From positions 1 to 51,194 of the forward strand of contig CAZHVM010000006.1 of NCBI GenBank assembly GCA_964536135.1: 51,194 nucleotides of DNA, read 5' to 3'. Source of the DNA: JAKPKF01 sp964536135 (GTDB lineage: Bacteria > Patescibacteriota > Dojkabacteria > SC72). The notes below the pieces were generated by a model. It saw nothing but the letters and a program-made list of their open reading frames with translations. It was not told where the DNA came from and searched no databases. This document shows positions 40,923 through 48,707 of the stretch, in pieces (positions within the stretch are counted from its first letter, which is position 1; each line of letters begins with the position of its first letter). The translations under genes and the position numbers were made by a program.

Positions 40923-41897
40923 ATGAAGAAAATATTATTCATACTTGTAATACTTCTTCTCTTAGGAGCAGGAGCATATTTCATATTTAAGAAACCAAAG
41001 GTAGAAGATACCAACACTACAGATACAAATGTAGAGGAAGAGCAAGATACAGAAGTTGAGGAAGAGGAGGAAGTAATCATTGAAGAGGAAGGAGACTTCA
41101 CAGGCTTCTCAGATGATGATCAGGTAATTGGAGCAGCTACAGAAGATTTGTTTAATATTGCATCAATCACAGATGAGAGTAAAACTGGTTATCACAGATT
41201 CTCTTTCAACCTTACAGCCACGGGTACAGATGACCCATATGTAACTGCAAAGTACAATGCAAGTACTGGAGTCATAAGGGTTGAATTGTACAGCATAGAT
41301 GAAGACGATAGTGGTATTGGTTTCCAAAAAGAGAGAGCAATAAATGAGGAAGGAATTATCAGACTGTATCATGCAGTTACGAGCGTAGAGAACAAGGTAA
41401 TTTACGATATCGGTCTTGCAAAGAGTACCATTTTTAAATTGTATAAGCAGAGTGGAGATGGTCAATTGAAAGTAATTTTGGATGTTAAATATCCAGGAGA
41501 GGTTACCTCTACAATAGATTTGGGAAGTACAGAATTTTCTACTGATCTACAAGACATCTCTGGAATTGCAAATGCAACAATTAAGAGTTATTCATACAGT
41601 TCAGCTGGAGGAATTCTAAAGTTCGTATGGAGTGTAACTGCCGATGGAGAAAATCCAATACCATCTGTAACAGGAGAGTATCTAGATAACGAGACTCTTT
41701 CAATTAAATTCACATCTCTTGTATTAGATAGAGTTGTTAATGCAGCGGGTAGCTTATCATTGCCAGCAGGTATAACCATAGACTCTAGCAAAGATGGCTC
41801 TGCAAGTATCTACAATTTCATCGTTGGTTCAAAGAAAAGTTATAAGTTGAGTGCGACAACAAGTCCAAACCAAGTGATATTGGAAATAGATCTTTAA
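40923..41897 (+). CDS. Anchored exported protein of unknown function
   Basis: 324 aa. Signal-anchor helix (residues ~4-21), an acidic linker very rich in E, D and T (~26-65), then a ~250-residue beta-rich domain with no cysteines. I do not recognise the fold; the repeated short strands and serine/threonine content fit an extracytoplasmic beta-sandwich protein. Followed 16 nt later by the HAD-like gene. Confidence 0.65.
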   Translation: MKKILFILVILLLLGAGAYFIFKKPKVEDTNTTDTNVEEEQDTEVEEEEEVIIEEEGDFTGFSDDDQVIGAATEDLFNIASITDESKTGYHRFSFNLTATGTDDPYVTAKYNASTGVIRVELYSIDEDDSGIGFQKERAINEEGIIRLYHAVTSVENKVIYDIGLAKSTIFKLYKQSGDGQLKVILDVKYPGEVTSTIDLGSTEFSTDLQDISGIANATIKSYSYSSAGGILKFVWSVTADGENPIPSVTGEYLDNETLSIKFTSLVLDRVVNAAGSLSLPAGITIDSSKDGSASIYNFIVGSKKSYKLSATTSPNQVILEIDL

Positions 41898-41913
41898 TTT
41901 AGAAAAGGAAAGA

Positions 41914-42324
41914 ATGGTTAAGGCGATAGTGTCAGATTTTTACAATGTGCTTTACAATTCTTTCCATAGAGAAATAAATACAGAGGTCCTAGATATTCTT
42001 AAAGAGTGTGGTTCAAAAAAGATCCCCCTATTTCTTTTTACTAATTCTTCGTTGCAGTTTCTTCATTCGGAGAATAATAAAACAACTTTTCTAAATATCT
42101 TTTCTAGATATATATCAATGTGTGAATATAATTTGGTAAAGCCAGAGAGTAAGGCATTCAAGATATTAATGAAGGAGATAGAATATGATCCCAAGGAAGT
42201 TGTCTTAATAGATGATAAGGAAGAGAATATTGAGAAAGCGAAGGAGTTTAAATTTAAGACAATTCAATATATTGATCCTGTACAGTTAAGGAAAGAATTA
42301 AATAATCTTGATATAATTTCCTGA
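41914..42324 (+). CDS. HAD-like hydrolase lacking the second motif I aspartate
   Basis: 136 aa, short: a HAD core with almost no cap. Motif I is VSDFYNVLYN, keeping the nucleophile Asp but with Tyr two residues later where the acid/base Asp is usual. Motif II FLFTNSS, motif III lysine in LVKPESKAF and motif IV VLIDDKEEN are present. It could act as a phosphatase with reduced activity or a binding protein. It ends with TGA, and the tRNA-Pro -10 box lies inside its last codons. Confidence 0.7.
   Translation: MVKAIVSDFYNVLYNSFHREINTEVLDILKECGSKKIPLFLFTNSSLQFLHSENNKTTFLNIFSRYISMCEYNLVKPESKAFKILMKEIEYDPKEVVLIDDKEENIEKAKEFKFKTIQYIDPVQLRKELNNLDIIS
42312..42317 (+). promoter_or_regulatory. -10 element of tRNA-Pro
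   Basis: A perfect TATAAT ending 7 nt before the first tRNA base, so transcription probably begins at or next to the mature 5' end; it overlaps the 3' end of the HAD-like gene. Confidence 0.55.
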
Positions 42325-42398
42325 CGGGGTGTAGTTCAGTTGGCTAGAATGCACGCATGGGGTGCGTGAGGTCGCACGTTCAAGTCGTGTCACCCCGA
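42325..42398 (+). tRNA. tRNA-Pro (anticodon GGG), CCA not encoded
   Basis: 74 nt: acceptor CGGGGTG/CACCCCG, anticodon stem CACGC/GCGTG with loop ATGGGGT, T arm GCACG-TTCAAGT-CGTGT, discriminator A followed by TTT. The C1-G72 pair and G37 next to anticodon GGG fit tRNA-Pro; G37 is a TrmD target. The gene starts immediately after the HAD stop codon. Confidence 0.96.
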
Positions 42399-42478
42399 TT
42401 TCAATCCTATATTGTATATTGTTTGGAGATTCAATGTTTTGGTGATAATATGTAACTTATAAAGTTTTCATTCTCTTC

Positions 42479-44290
42479 ATGGAAAAGAAAAAGAATATCC
42501 CGTTTAAAGAATATTTAAAAATTTCTCTCTGGAGCTTGAGGGTTACTTGGGGGATATCTCCATTTGCAGCAATTGTAATACTCTCAACAGAAATCATTCG
42601 TAACTTAAGAGGTATTGCAAATACATATATCATTGCTAGGTTAATTGATAAACTTATCTCTTTAGCATCCAACGACGGAACAGAAGTCCTAGATATCCTT
42701 CCTTTCCTTGTAATAATTCTCGTAGTTAACATACTCTTTACAGGGATAGATGAACTACGAAATTATGCTAGTAGAATTGTAAGGAGATTATCTAACCCAT
42801 ACCTTGAGAAAATGTCATTTGAAAAAGTGAATTTTCTTGGAGTTCAGACATTGGAACTTCCTGATGTAGCAAATGCAAAACAGAAGATGCAGGACTGGTT
42901 GTATTCAATTATGGATGTTGGAAACAATGTCGTAAGAATAATTGCTGCATTTGTAAAGGCTCTTGTTGCAGGAGCAGTTCTTTTTAAAACCATTCCTCTA
43001 ATTATTCCTTTAATTTTCTTAACAACTGTAGTCTTCTACTTCCAAAGGAGATATTTCTTCAAAAAAGAATTCGACTGGCAAACAAATGACAAACATCTAG
43101 TAGAGAGAAGAAGAAACTACTGGATTGCAGGAAGGCTTTCAGACAGTACAAGCATTGGAGAGGTTTCAATTACTGGTGCGTATCGTTATTTAAGTGACAA
43201 ATTTATTGCTTTCTTCCAGTATTACAATGGTGGATTGATGAAGATTATGAAGAAGGATGCAATTAGTAGCTTCTTCATATCTATCTTGAGTAATTTTGTA
43301 ATGATAGTTGGGTATGTTCAAGTATTTCAATTGTTGCTACTCAAAAAGATTACAATCGGTGAGACCACCTTTTATATGTCCACAATCTCCAACTTCTATG
43401 ATGGTATTGAATGGTTTTTCTCTGAGATTGTAGCCTACAGAGATTTAGTAATGAAGATGAAAGAGGTTTATGAATTCTTCGATTTGAAACCAGCCATTGA
43501 AGATGGAAAAGTATCTTTAGAAAGATTTGTAAATCCTCCTGTAATTGAAGTTAAGAATATTTCTTTCCATTACCCAAATAGCAAGAGAAATATCTTTACA
43601 AATTTCTCACTAAAGATGGAGGCAGGAGAGAAGCTAGCTATTGTTGGTGAGAATGGTGCAGGAAAGACAACTTTGGTTAAGCTTCTTTCTAGGATTTATG
43701 ATCCACAGGAGGGAGAGATATTGATAAATGGAATTAATCTTAAGGATATTAAGATCAACGATTGGTACAAGAATTTGGGTGTTCTGTTTCAAGAGTACAA
43801 TTTCTACGGAGAATTAACCGCAGAAGAAAATATCTATATGGGTAAGTCTATAAAAGATATCGACAGAGAGAGGATTATAGAAGCATCCAAGAATGCAGAT
43901 GCGCATGATTTCATAAAGAAGTATGAGAAGGGATACAAAACAGTAATGAGTGAGAGATTTAGAGGAGGTATAAGACCAAGTACAGGGCAGAGGCAGAAGA
44001 TTGCTATCGCAAGATTTTTCTACAGGAATGCACCCGTTGCTATTTTTGATGAAGCAACTTCAGCGATAGATGCAGAGTCGGAGTACAGAATATTCAATAG
44101 GATTTACAATTTCTTTAAAAATAAATCTGTACTGATTATCTCCCATAGATTCTCCACGGTAAGAAATGCAGATAGGATTGTTGTTATACATGATGGGAAA
44201 ATAGCGGAAGAGGGTTCTCATGATGAATTGATAAAGATAAACAAGAGATATGCAAATGCATTTAAGAAGCAAGCGGAAGGATATCAATAA
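42479..44290 (+). CDS. ABC exporter, fused membrane and ATPase domains
   Basis: 603 aa. Six-helix ABC transmembrane domain (~1-330), then the nucleotide-binding domain: Walker A GENGAGKTTLVK, Q-loop GVLFQEYNFY, signature RPSTGQRQK, Walker B VAIFDEATSAID and the H-loop SHRFSTV. The signature is PSTGQ rather than LSGGQ, keeping Ser, Gly and Gln. It would act as a homodimer or pair with a half-transporter elsewhere; substrate unknown. Followed by a terminator shared with the convergent gene. Confidence 0.92.
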   Translation: MEKKKNIPFKEYLKISLWSLRVTWGISPFAAIVILSTEIIRNLRGIANTYIIARLIDKLISLASNDGTEVLDILPFLVIILVVNILFTGIDELRNYASRIVRRLSNPYLEKMSFEKVNFLGVQTLELPDVANAKQKMQDWLYSIMDVGNNVVRIIAAFVKALVAGAVLFKTIPLIIPLIFLTTVVFYFQRRYFFKKEFDWQTNDKHLVERRRNYWIAGRLSDSTSIGEVSITGAYRYLSDKFIAFFQYYNGGLMKIMKKDAISSFFISILSNFVMIVGYVQVFQLLLLKKITIGETTFYMSTISNFYDGIEWFFSEIVAYRDLVMKMKEVYEFFDLKPAIEDGKVSLERFVNPPVIEVKNISFHYPNSKRNIFTNFSLKMEAGEKLAIVGENGAGKTTLVKLLSRIYDPQEGEILINGINLKDIKINDWYKNLGVLFQEYNFYGELTAEENIYMGKSIKDIDRERIIEASKNADAHDFIKKYEKGYKTVMSERFRGGIRPSTGQRQKIAIARFFYRNAPVAIFDEATSAIDAESEYRIFNRIYNFFKNKSVLIISHRFSTVRNADRIVVIHDGKIAEEGSHDELIKINKRYANAFKKQAEGYQ

Positions 44291-44291
44291 T

Positions 44292-44324
44292 AAAAAATCA
44301 TCCCCTGTATTCCAAGGGGATGAT
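44292..44324 (-). terminator. Terminator between convergent genes, best on the minus strand
   Basis: Stem ATCATCCCCT/AGGGGATGAT (10 bp) with an 8-nt loop. On the minus strand it is followed by a run of six T residues; on the plus strand only by AAAGTCTTTT. Confidence 0.85.
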
Positions 44325-44344
44325 AAAGTCTTTTCTATTTGGAG

Positions 44345-44944
44345 TTAGTTATTTCCTTTTCCGTTATCGCTATTACTGTTGTCAGTATTTTTCTCCTGAT
44401 TCTGCTGCTGATTCTGTGTTTCAACACCTGCATTCTTCAAAGCATTCTTCTCAGATTCAATCTGTTGTATCATACCTTCTGTTACTTCACTATCCAATCC
44501 AGTAAATTTGGCTTCAGCTTTTTGGGTAGTATCTAATTGTGTATCTAAATGCTCTAAGTATCTAGATTGTGCTTCAGAGATTGATTCTGCTGCTTTAACA
44601 TTTCCTTTCTCTTCTTGTTTCTTTGCAACTTCTCCCAATCTCTCGTATGCACGTGTTCTTTGTTGGGCCATTAACTTCATGCCCTCTTGAATCTGTTCCT
44701 GGGTGCACTCTTTATCTGCTAACATGGTTTCTACCTCTTCTTGTCTCTCTTCTAAGATATTTTGTTCTAAATCTACCTTAGCAATATCATCTAAAGTAAG
44801 TAATCTTTGTACACCTTCAAGGGCAGTGTCTACGCCAAATAATGGATCTGCTGGTGTTGCTGCGTTTGCTTTAGTAGCTAAGAAGTAGCCACCAACGCCA
44901 ACGATTAGTGCAACGGAAATAATTATACCTAATGCTTTACTCAT
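44345..44944 (-). CDS. Exported helical protein, DUF5667-like, with Gln/Asn-rich tail
   Basis: 199 aa. Signal peptide with hydrophobic core at ~5-22 and an AxA-type site (KANAA). The mature part opens ADPLFGVDTALEGVQRLLTL, similar to the DUF5667 pattern, followed by long amphipathic helices likely to form a coiled coil (~45-150). The last ~30 residues are Q, N, D, S, G, low complexity. A 12-bp palindrome ACTCATATGAGT contains the start codon. Function unknown. Confidence 0.7.
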   Translation of the reverse strand: MSKALGIIISVALIVGVGGYFLATKANAATPADPLFGVDTALEGVQRLLTLDDIAKVDLEQNILEERQEEVETMLADKECTQEQIQEGMKLMAQQRTRAYERLGEVAKKQEEKGNVKAAESISEAQSRYLEHLDTQLDTTQKAEAKFTGLDSEVTEGMIQQIESEKNALKNAGVETQNQQQNQEKNTDNSNSDNGKGNN

Positions 44945-45016
44945 ATGAGTTTGGTATATTAATTTAAGTATGTATAATATGTTACAACTTTAGGATTTAA
45001 TTTCAAGCCTACAAAT

Positions 45017-45724
45017 ATGAAGAATACAATTGGAGTAATGATTTCTGTGTTTCTACTTTCTTTCCTCTTGGTAACAGGAGTAGAAGCATATACCGTGGAA
45101 GATATCTCTTCACATAAGACAGTATCTGACTGTTGGGTTACATATGACAATGGTGTTTATGACATTACCGACTATTTAATCTTACATGATGAATATTTAA
45201 ATATCCGAGAATGGTGTGGAACGGATATAACTACGGAATTCCAGACAAAAGATGTAGAAGGTGTGGATCACAAACAATCATCTTACTATCTTTTAGAGGA
45301 GTACAGGATTGGAGATATTGAAGAATTAGTACTGGTTACAAATGTAGAACCTGCAACTGAGGATGTAACAGAGAAGGTTGTTGCCCCTGCTCCAAAGGAA
45401 TACAACCTAATAATTCCATTGTTGATTTCGGCTATTTTGTACTGGGGTACATATATGTTAGTTAAGAGTAATAAGATTGGAGCTCTTAACATAATGAAAC
45501 TCAATGGCTTCTGGAACAGTATCCTGTTTTTAACCTTGTTAATACCCGCATTTGGTTTCGGGATAATTATGATTCTAAATATTAAAAAACCATCTCTTAT
45601 GGATATCCAATTTGATATCTTGTATTGGCATGTTGAGCTGTCAATTGCGATGGGTGTCCTAGCCATTTCACATCTCATTCAGAGATTAGGAATCTATTTA
45701 AGGCAATTGAGCTTGAAGAAGTGA
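45017..45724 (+). CDS. Cytochrome b5-like domain fused to a membrane helical domain
   Basis: 235 aa. Signal peptide (~1-24), then a cytochrome b5-type fold: YTVEDISSHKTVSDCWVTY, GVYDITDYLILH (first haem histidine candidate) and VDHKQSSYYLLEEYRIGDI (second). The usual HPGG is absent. Residues ~128-230 hold about four membrane helices with histidines in ILYWHVELS and ISHLIQRLG, reminiscent of DUF4405/cytochrome b-type bundles. It would place one or two haems in the envelope. A ferredoxin follows, suggesting an electron-transfer unit. Confidence 0.7.
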   Translation: MKNTIGVMISVFLLSFLLVTGVEAYTVEDISSHKTVSDCWVTYDNGVYDITDYLILHDEYLNIREWCGTDITTEFQTKDVEGVDHKQSSYYLLEEYRIGDIEELVLVTNVEPATEDVTEKVVAPAPKEYNLIIPLLISAILYWGTYMLVKSNKIGALNIMKLNGFWNSILFLTLLIPAFGFGIIMILNIKKPSLMDIQFDILYWHVELSIAMGVLAISHLIQRLGIYLRQLSLKK

Positions 45725-45772
45725 CATATATTTGTGAGAATATATTTAGTTAAGTTAAATAAAAAAAGAAAA

Positions 45773-45979
45773 ATGAAAGTATCCATAGACAAGAGCAAGT
45801 GCATTATGTGTGGTAGCTGTGTAGCTATATGTCCAGAAGTATTTGAAATGAAAGATGATGGTAGTGTAGATGTAAAAGACCAATACAAGGGGAAAGATAT
45901 CTCAGATGCTGCAATAATTGCCAAGGTTAAAGAAGCTGAAGCAGCATGTCCTGCAACTGCTATTGTAGTAGAAGAGTAA
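45773..45979 (+). CDS. [4Fe-4S] ferredoxin
   Basis: 68 aa from the ATG giving MKVSIDKSKCIMCGSC; an in-frame GTG 39 nt upstream is disfavoured because the family starts here. CIMCGSC supplies three cluster cysteines and the C-terminal ACPATAI the fourth; an extra cysteine in AICP could form a disulphide, as in single-cluster Desulfovibrio-type ferredoxins. Low-potential electron carrier of the cytoplasm. It lies between the cytochrome-like gene and a HIT-family gene. Confidence 0.9.
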   Translation: MKVSIDKSKCIMCGSCVAICPEVFEMKDDGSVDVKDQYKGKDISDAAIIAKVKEAEAACPATAIVVEE

Positions 45980-45981
45980 AG

Positions 45982-46401
45982 ATGATGGATGATTGTATAT
46001 TTTGTAAAATTATTAAGGGAGAAATACCCTCATACAAGGTATATGAGGATGAGAATGTTTATGCATTTCTAGACATTCTACCATTGAGCAAGGGACATAC
46101 CCTTGTATTACCAAAGCAGCATTACAAAGATATCCAAGATATTCCAGAAGAACTTTTGTATAAGGTAAGCAAAGTAAGTAAACTGATGGTATCTAGAATA
46201 CAAAAGAAATTTTCTCCTCTTGGTTTCTTAATTTGTCAAAATAATGGAGAAAGTGCAGGACAAACTATTGCCCATTATCATTTACATATCAAACCTGTGT
46301 ATGAGGGTACTGTAATTCCGGATGAGACAAATCATAGGAAAGAGCTAACTAAAGAGGAGATGAATAATATTGTAAAGGACCTAATTGAGGAAGAAATCTA
46401 A
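45982..46401 (+). CDS. HIT family nucleotide hydrolase
   Basis: 139 aa. CIFCKIIKGEIPSYKVYED at the N-terminus, LDILPLSKGHTLVLPKQHY and the histidine triad HYHLHIKPVY. HIT proteins of this subgroup (Hint-like) hydrolyse adenosine phosphoramidates or AMP-lysine. It starts two bases after the ferredoxin stop. ATGs at 45982 and 45985 are both possible. Its 3' end overlaps the convergent hydrolase gene by 21 nt. Confidence 0.92.
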   Translation: MMDDCIFCKIIKGEIPSYKVYEDENVYAFLDILPLSKGHTLVLPKQHYKDIQDIPEELLYKVSKVSKLMVSRIQKKFSPLGFLICQNNGESAGQTIAHYHLHIKPVYEGTVIPDETNHRKELTKEEMNNIVKDLIEEEI

Positions 46402-47223
46402 AACCTCATCTCTATGCTCTGTATCTAGATCAAAATGAGTTTTCCCATCTAATTCAATTAAGGTTATATCTTTACCTAATTTCTTCATATTACTTACAAA
46501 GCTTCTAGAACTTGTAATCCCAATATTTACATCCTTTGTTCCATGCCATATCTGTATATCGATACCATCTAAGATACCAATGTTACTCTTGTTCCACTCA
46601 TATGATCTTGTTGTAGGCGCAAGAAGTGCAACCTTAGATATATCTTCGGGATACTTTGCTACATAGTGCATAGCAGGTAATCCTCCCATACTAAATCCAA
46701 TTACAAATGTTTCTCTACTTGTGCTGTAATTATTCCTAATCCATTTAACCATATTCAGGTTGTCCTGTATGGAGGCTGCATTGCCCCAATTTTCATCATG
46801 GGCATTTGAAGCTGCAAATATTAAATCGGATTTTGTATATTCCTCTCCATATATCTGCAGATCTTTCATAAATGGATCTTTGAGATTTTCTGTAACTCTG
46901 GTATTTGAACCATGATTGTAGATTACAATTCTTGGAGGGTCATTCTCGTCTATATCTGTTGGGACAGCTATATATGCAATCTGTCCAGATATTGCAAATA
47001 TTTTCTCTTCGTAATGTGGACCTTCTGGAATTTCTTCTTCCTTCTCTATTACTTCTGTTTCTGGAGTTTCCTCTTTCACTTCTTCCTGTTGTTCAGGTTT
47101 ATTATTTACAAAAAAAAATTGGTAACAAAGATATCCAGGAATTGCTATAAGGGCGAGGAAAATTAAAAAGAGAATAATATCACTAAAGGATATTTTACTT
47201 TTTGTTGTTTCCATATTGCCCAT
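46381..47223 (-). CDS. Membrane-anchored alpha/beta hydrolase
   Basis: 280 aa. One N-terminal hydrophobic helix (~17-38), an acidic linker rich in E and P, then an alpha/beta hydrolase: IVIYNHGS (oxyanion region), nucleophile elbow GFSMGGLPA, acid in IWHGTKDVN and a terminal histidine in GKTHFDLD. The catalytic domain lies outside the membrane. Substrate unknown. A perfect TATAAT ends 6 nt before the ATG. Confidence 0.82.
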   Translation of the reverse strand: MGNMETTKSKISFSDIILFLIFLALIAIPGYLCYQFFFVNNKPEQQEEVKEETPETEVIEKEEEIPEGPHYEEKIFAISGQIAYIAVPTDIDENDPPRIVIYNHGSNTRVTENLKDPFMKDLQIYGEEYTKSDLIFAASNAHDENWGNAASIQDNLNMVKWIRNNYSTSRETFVIGFSMGGLPAMHYVAKYPEDISKVALLAPTTRSYEWNKSNIGILDGIDIQIWHGTKDVNIGITSSRSFVSNMKKLGKDITLIELDGKTHFDLDTEHRDEVLDFFLN

Positions 47224-47229
47224 GCCTTT

Positions 47230-47235
47230 ATTATA
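47230..47235 (-). promoter_or_regulatory. -10 element of the alpha/beta hydrolase gene
   Basis: TATAAT on the minus strand, 6 nt before the start codon. Confidence 0.55.
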
Positions 47236-47302
47236 TTTATTTTTTTATATACTGTCTAGGAGATTTGAGGTGGTAATCTGAAACCTGTATAATTAGAATA
47301 AT

Positions 47303-47403
47303 AAATCTGGGATAGAAATGCAGAAAGGCTCTACTGCGGGATACTCTCAAGTATTACGATGGAGATTGTCGCTCTCCCTTTCCCAGATTTTTTCATATCC
47401 GTT
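47303..47403. other. Four-way-junction palindrome at the 3' end of the nuclease-like gene
   Basis: Outer stem AAATCTGGGA/TCCCAGATTT (10 bp, 47303-47312 and 47391-47400) encloses three hairpins: GCAG/CTGC (47320-47337), ATACT/AGTAT (47341-47354) and GGAGA/TCTCC with a 7-nt loop (47361-47377). The plus strand continues with T residues to 47403. It contains the last codons of the gene and is not a tRNA (no T-loop or anticodon-loop consensus). Confidence 0.5.
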
Positions 47404-47793
47404 TAAATATGTATCTTTCCTAATTCTGAACGAAGTAACGACATAGTTGGTTTCTTCAGCACTAGACTTTTGTAGAACAGTAAAATATTTTTGTTTTAAA
47501 AAACTTTTTACAAAACAAAATCCTCCTGTTTTATTCTGTTTGTTTTTGTATATTTTCTCTGGATGTCTCACAGATTCTTTCAGGTATCTGATAATCTTAT
47601 CGTACTCTTCTGCAGGCTTTTTATCATAAAGGTGTTTAAGCATAACGGTGGAAAAGGATACTGATTTGTTTGGGATTAAGCATGCGTTTCTTGTTGAAGA
47701 ATAGAGATTGCAAAGGAAGAATGTCTCTTTGTGAATTAAAGCTTTCTCTTGGGTATATCGTATGTGTTTTCGATGAATATTTTCAATTGTCAT
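47347..47793 (-). CDS. Probable PBECR-type nuclease domain protein (RelE/barnase-like)
   Basis: 148 aa from the ATG giving MTIENIHRK. The C-terminal half reads VRHPEKIYKNKQNKTGGFCF, then KQKYFTVLQK and NYVVTSFRIRKDTYLNGYEK; this order of strands (HPExIY..., strand with KYxxVxxK, then NxVVTSF) is that of the PBECR/phage-barnase-EndoU-colicin E5/D-RelE superfamily. The N-terminal half has no assignment. Such domains are toxins or phage proteins; no antitoxin-like gene is adjacent. A further upstream ATG is disfavoured since the -10-like TATACT (47802-47807) overlaps it. Confidence 0.5.
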   Translation of the reverse strand: MTIENIHRKHIRYTQEKALIHKETFFLCNLYSSTRNACLIPNKSVSFSTVMLKHLYDKKPAEEYDKIIRYLKESVRHPEKIYKNKQNKTGGFCFVKSFLKQKYFTVLQKSSAEETNYVVTSFRIRKDTYLNGYEKIWERESDNLHRNT

Positions 47794-47864
47794 GGTGAAA
47801 AAGTATAGCATCGAAGAAAATCTTAATGATTAAGCGTTAATTAATTCTGAGAAATTGCCCGACA

Positions 47865-47873
47865 TGGTATAAT
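47865..47873 (+). promoter_or_regulatory. Extended -10 element of the DsbA-like gene
   Basis: TGGTATAAT; predicted start ~26 nt before the ATG, leader without a Shine-Dalgarno sequence. Confidence 0.5.
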
Positions 47874-47905
47874 ATGTTTTATTCTAACTTTAGATAAATA
47901 TTTAC

Positions 47906-48652
47906 ATGCTAAAAACAAAGAAAAAGAGCGAGGGTGAGATAGTAATCAATCTGGATAGCTTCATAATTCCAATTGCCATAGTTTTAGCAGGGTTGCTAAT
48001 TGCAGCAGGCATATTTTTCTCAAATAAGGGAAAAGATGCAGATGCAAATACTCAAGGTGCAGATACAACTACTGCAACGGAAGATGAGTTTACAGCTACA
48101 TCTACAACTATAGATGATGATCCATATCTTGGAGACAAGGGTAAGGTCAAGGTTGCAGTCGTTGAATTTAGTGATTTCCAGTGTAGTTACTGTAAGAGAC
48201 ACTCAGATGAAGTATTCCCTTTGATAAAAAGTGAATACATAGATACAGGCAAAATCATCTATGTATTTAGGGATTACCAATTCTTCGGAGGTCTTTCAAT
48301 TGATGCAGCTATGGGTGGGCAGTGTATTTACGATTTAACTGGTAAAGATAACAGCAAATATGCTGAGTACCATAGAGGAATCTTTGGCTTGACGAGTGCA
48401 GATGCAATAACAACACTCGCAAAAAAATTGAGTGTTAATGAATCGAAGTTTAATGCTTGTATAGAGGCAGAGAAATATACTGAAGAAATTAGCAAAGATC
48501 AAACAGACGGAACAACAGCAGGAGTAACTGGTACCCCTGGATTTGTTGTCGGAGTACTTAAAGATGATGGAACAGTCGAAGGTAAGTTCGTAGGTGGAGC
48601 ATATCCAATAGAGAGCTTTAGAACACTAATTGATGAAATGTTGGCTAAGTAA
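47906..48652 (+). CDS. DsbA family thiol oxidoreductase, membrane anchored
   Basis: 248 aa. N-terminal anchor (~19-40), a T/D/A-rich linker, then a thioredoxin-fold DsbA domain: VAVVEFSDFQCSYCKRH with active site CSYC, the helical insertion, and the cis-proline loop GVTGTPGFVVG. It probably forms or shuffles disulphides in exported proteins; a recycling partner such as VKOR/DsbB is not in the window. Followed by a strong terminator. Confidence 0.9.
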   Translation: MLKTKKKSEGEIVINLDSFIIPIAIVLAGLLIAAGIFFSNKGKDADANTQGADTTTATEDEFTATSTTIDDDPYLGDKGKVKVAVVEFSDFQCSYCKRHSDEVFPLIKSEYIDTGKIIYVFRDYQFFGGLSIDAAMGGQCIYDLTGKDNSKYAEYHRGIFGLTSADAITTLAKKLSVNESKFNACIEAEKYTEEISKDQTDGTTAGVTGTPGFVVGVLKDDGTVEGKFVGGAYPIESFRTLIDEMLAK

Positions 48653-48679
48653 CCATTTCGATGTGTAATTGATTGATAA

Positions 48680-48707
48680 GGGGAGGTTTAATACCTCCTC
48701 TTTTTTT
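48680..48707 (+). terminator. Rho-independent terminator of the DsbA-like gene
   Basis: Stem GGGGAGGT/ACCTCCTC (8 bp, one G-T), loop TTAAT, then seven T residues; the T-tract touches the stop codon of the convergent gene. Confidence 0.9.

Noticed and set aside
25175..45724. Alternative genetic code with TGA as glycine (code 25)
   Set aside because: TGA ends the metalloprotease, HAD-like and cytochrome b5-like genes at sensible positions, and I saw no in-frame TGA inside conserved proteins.
47303..47400. A degenerate tRNA gene, because the fold is a cloverleaf-like four-way junction
   Set aside because: The 7-nt loop lacks the TTC of a T-loop, the middle hairpin has a 4-nt loop and spacing between arms is wrong.
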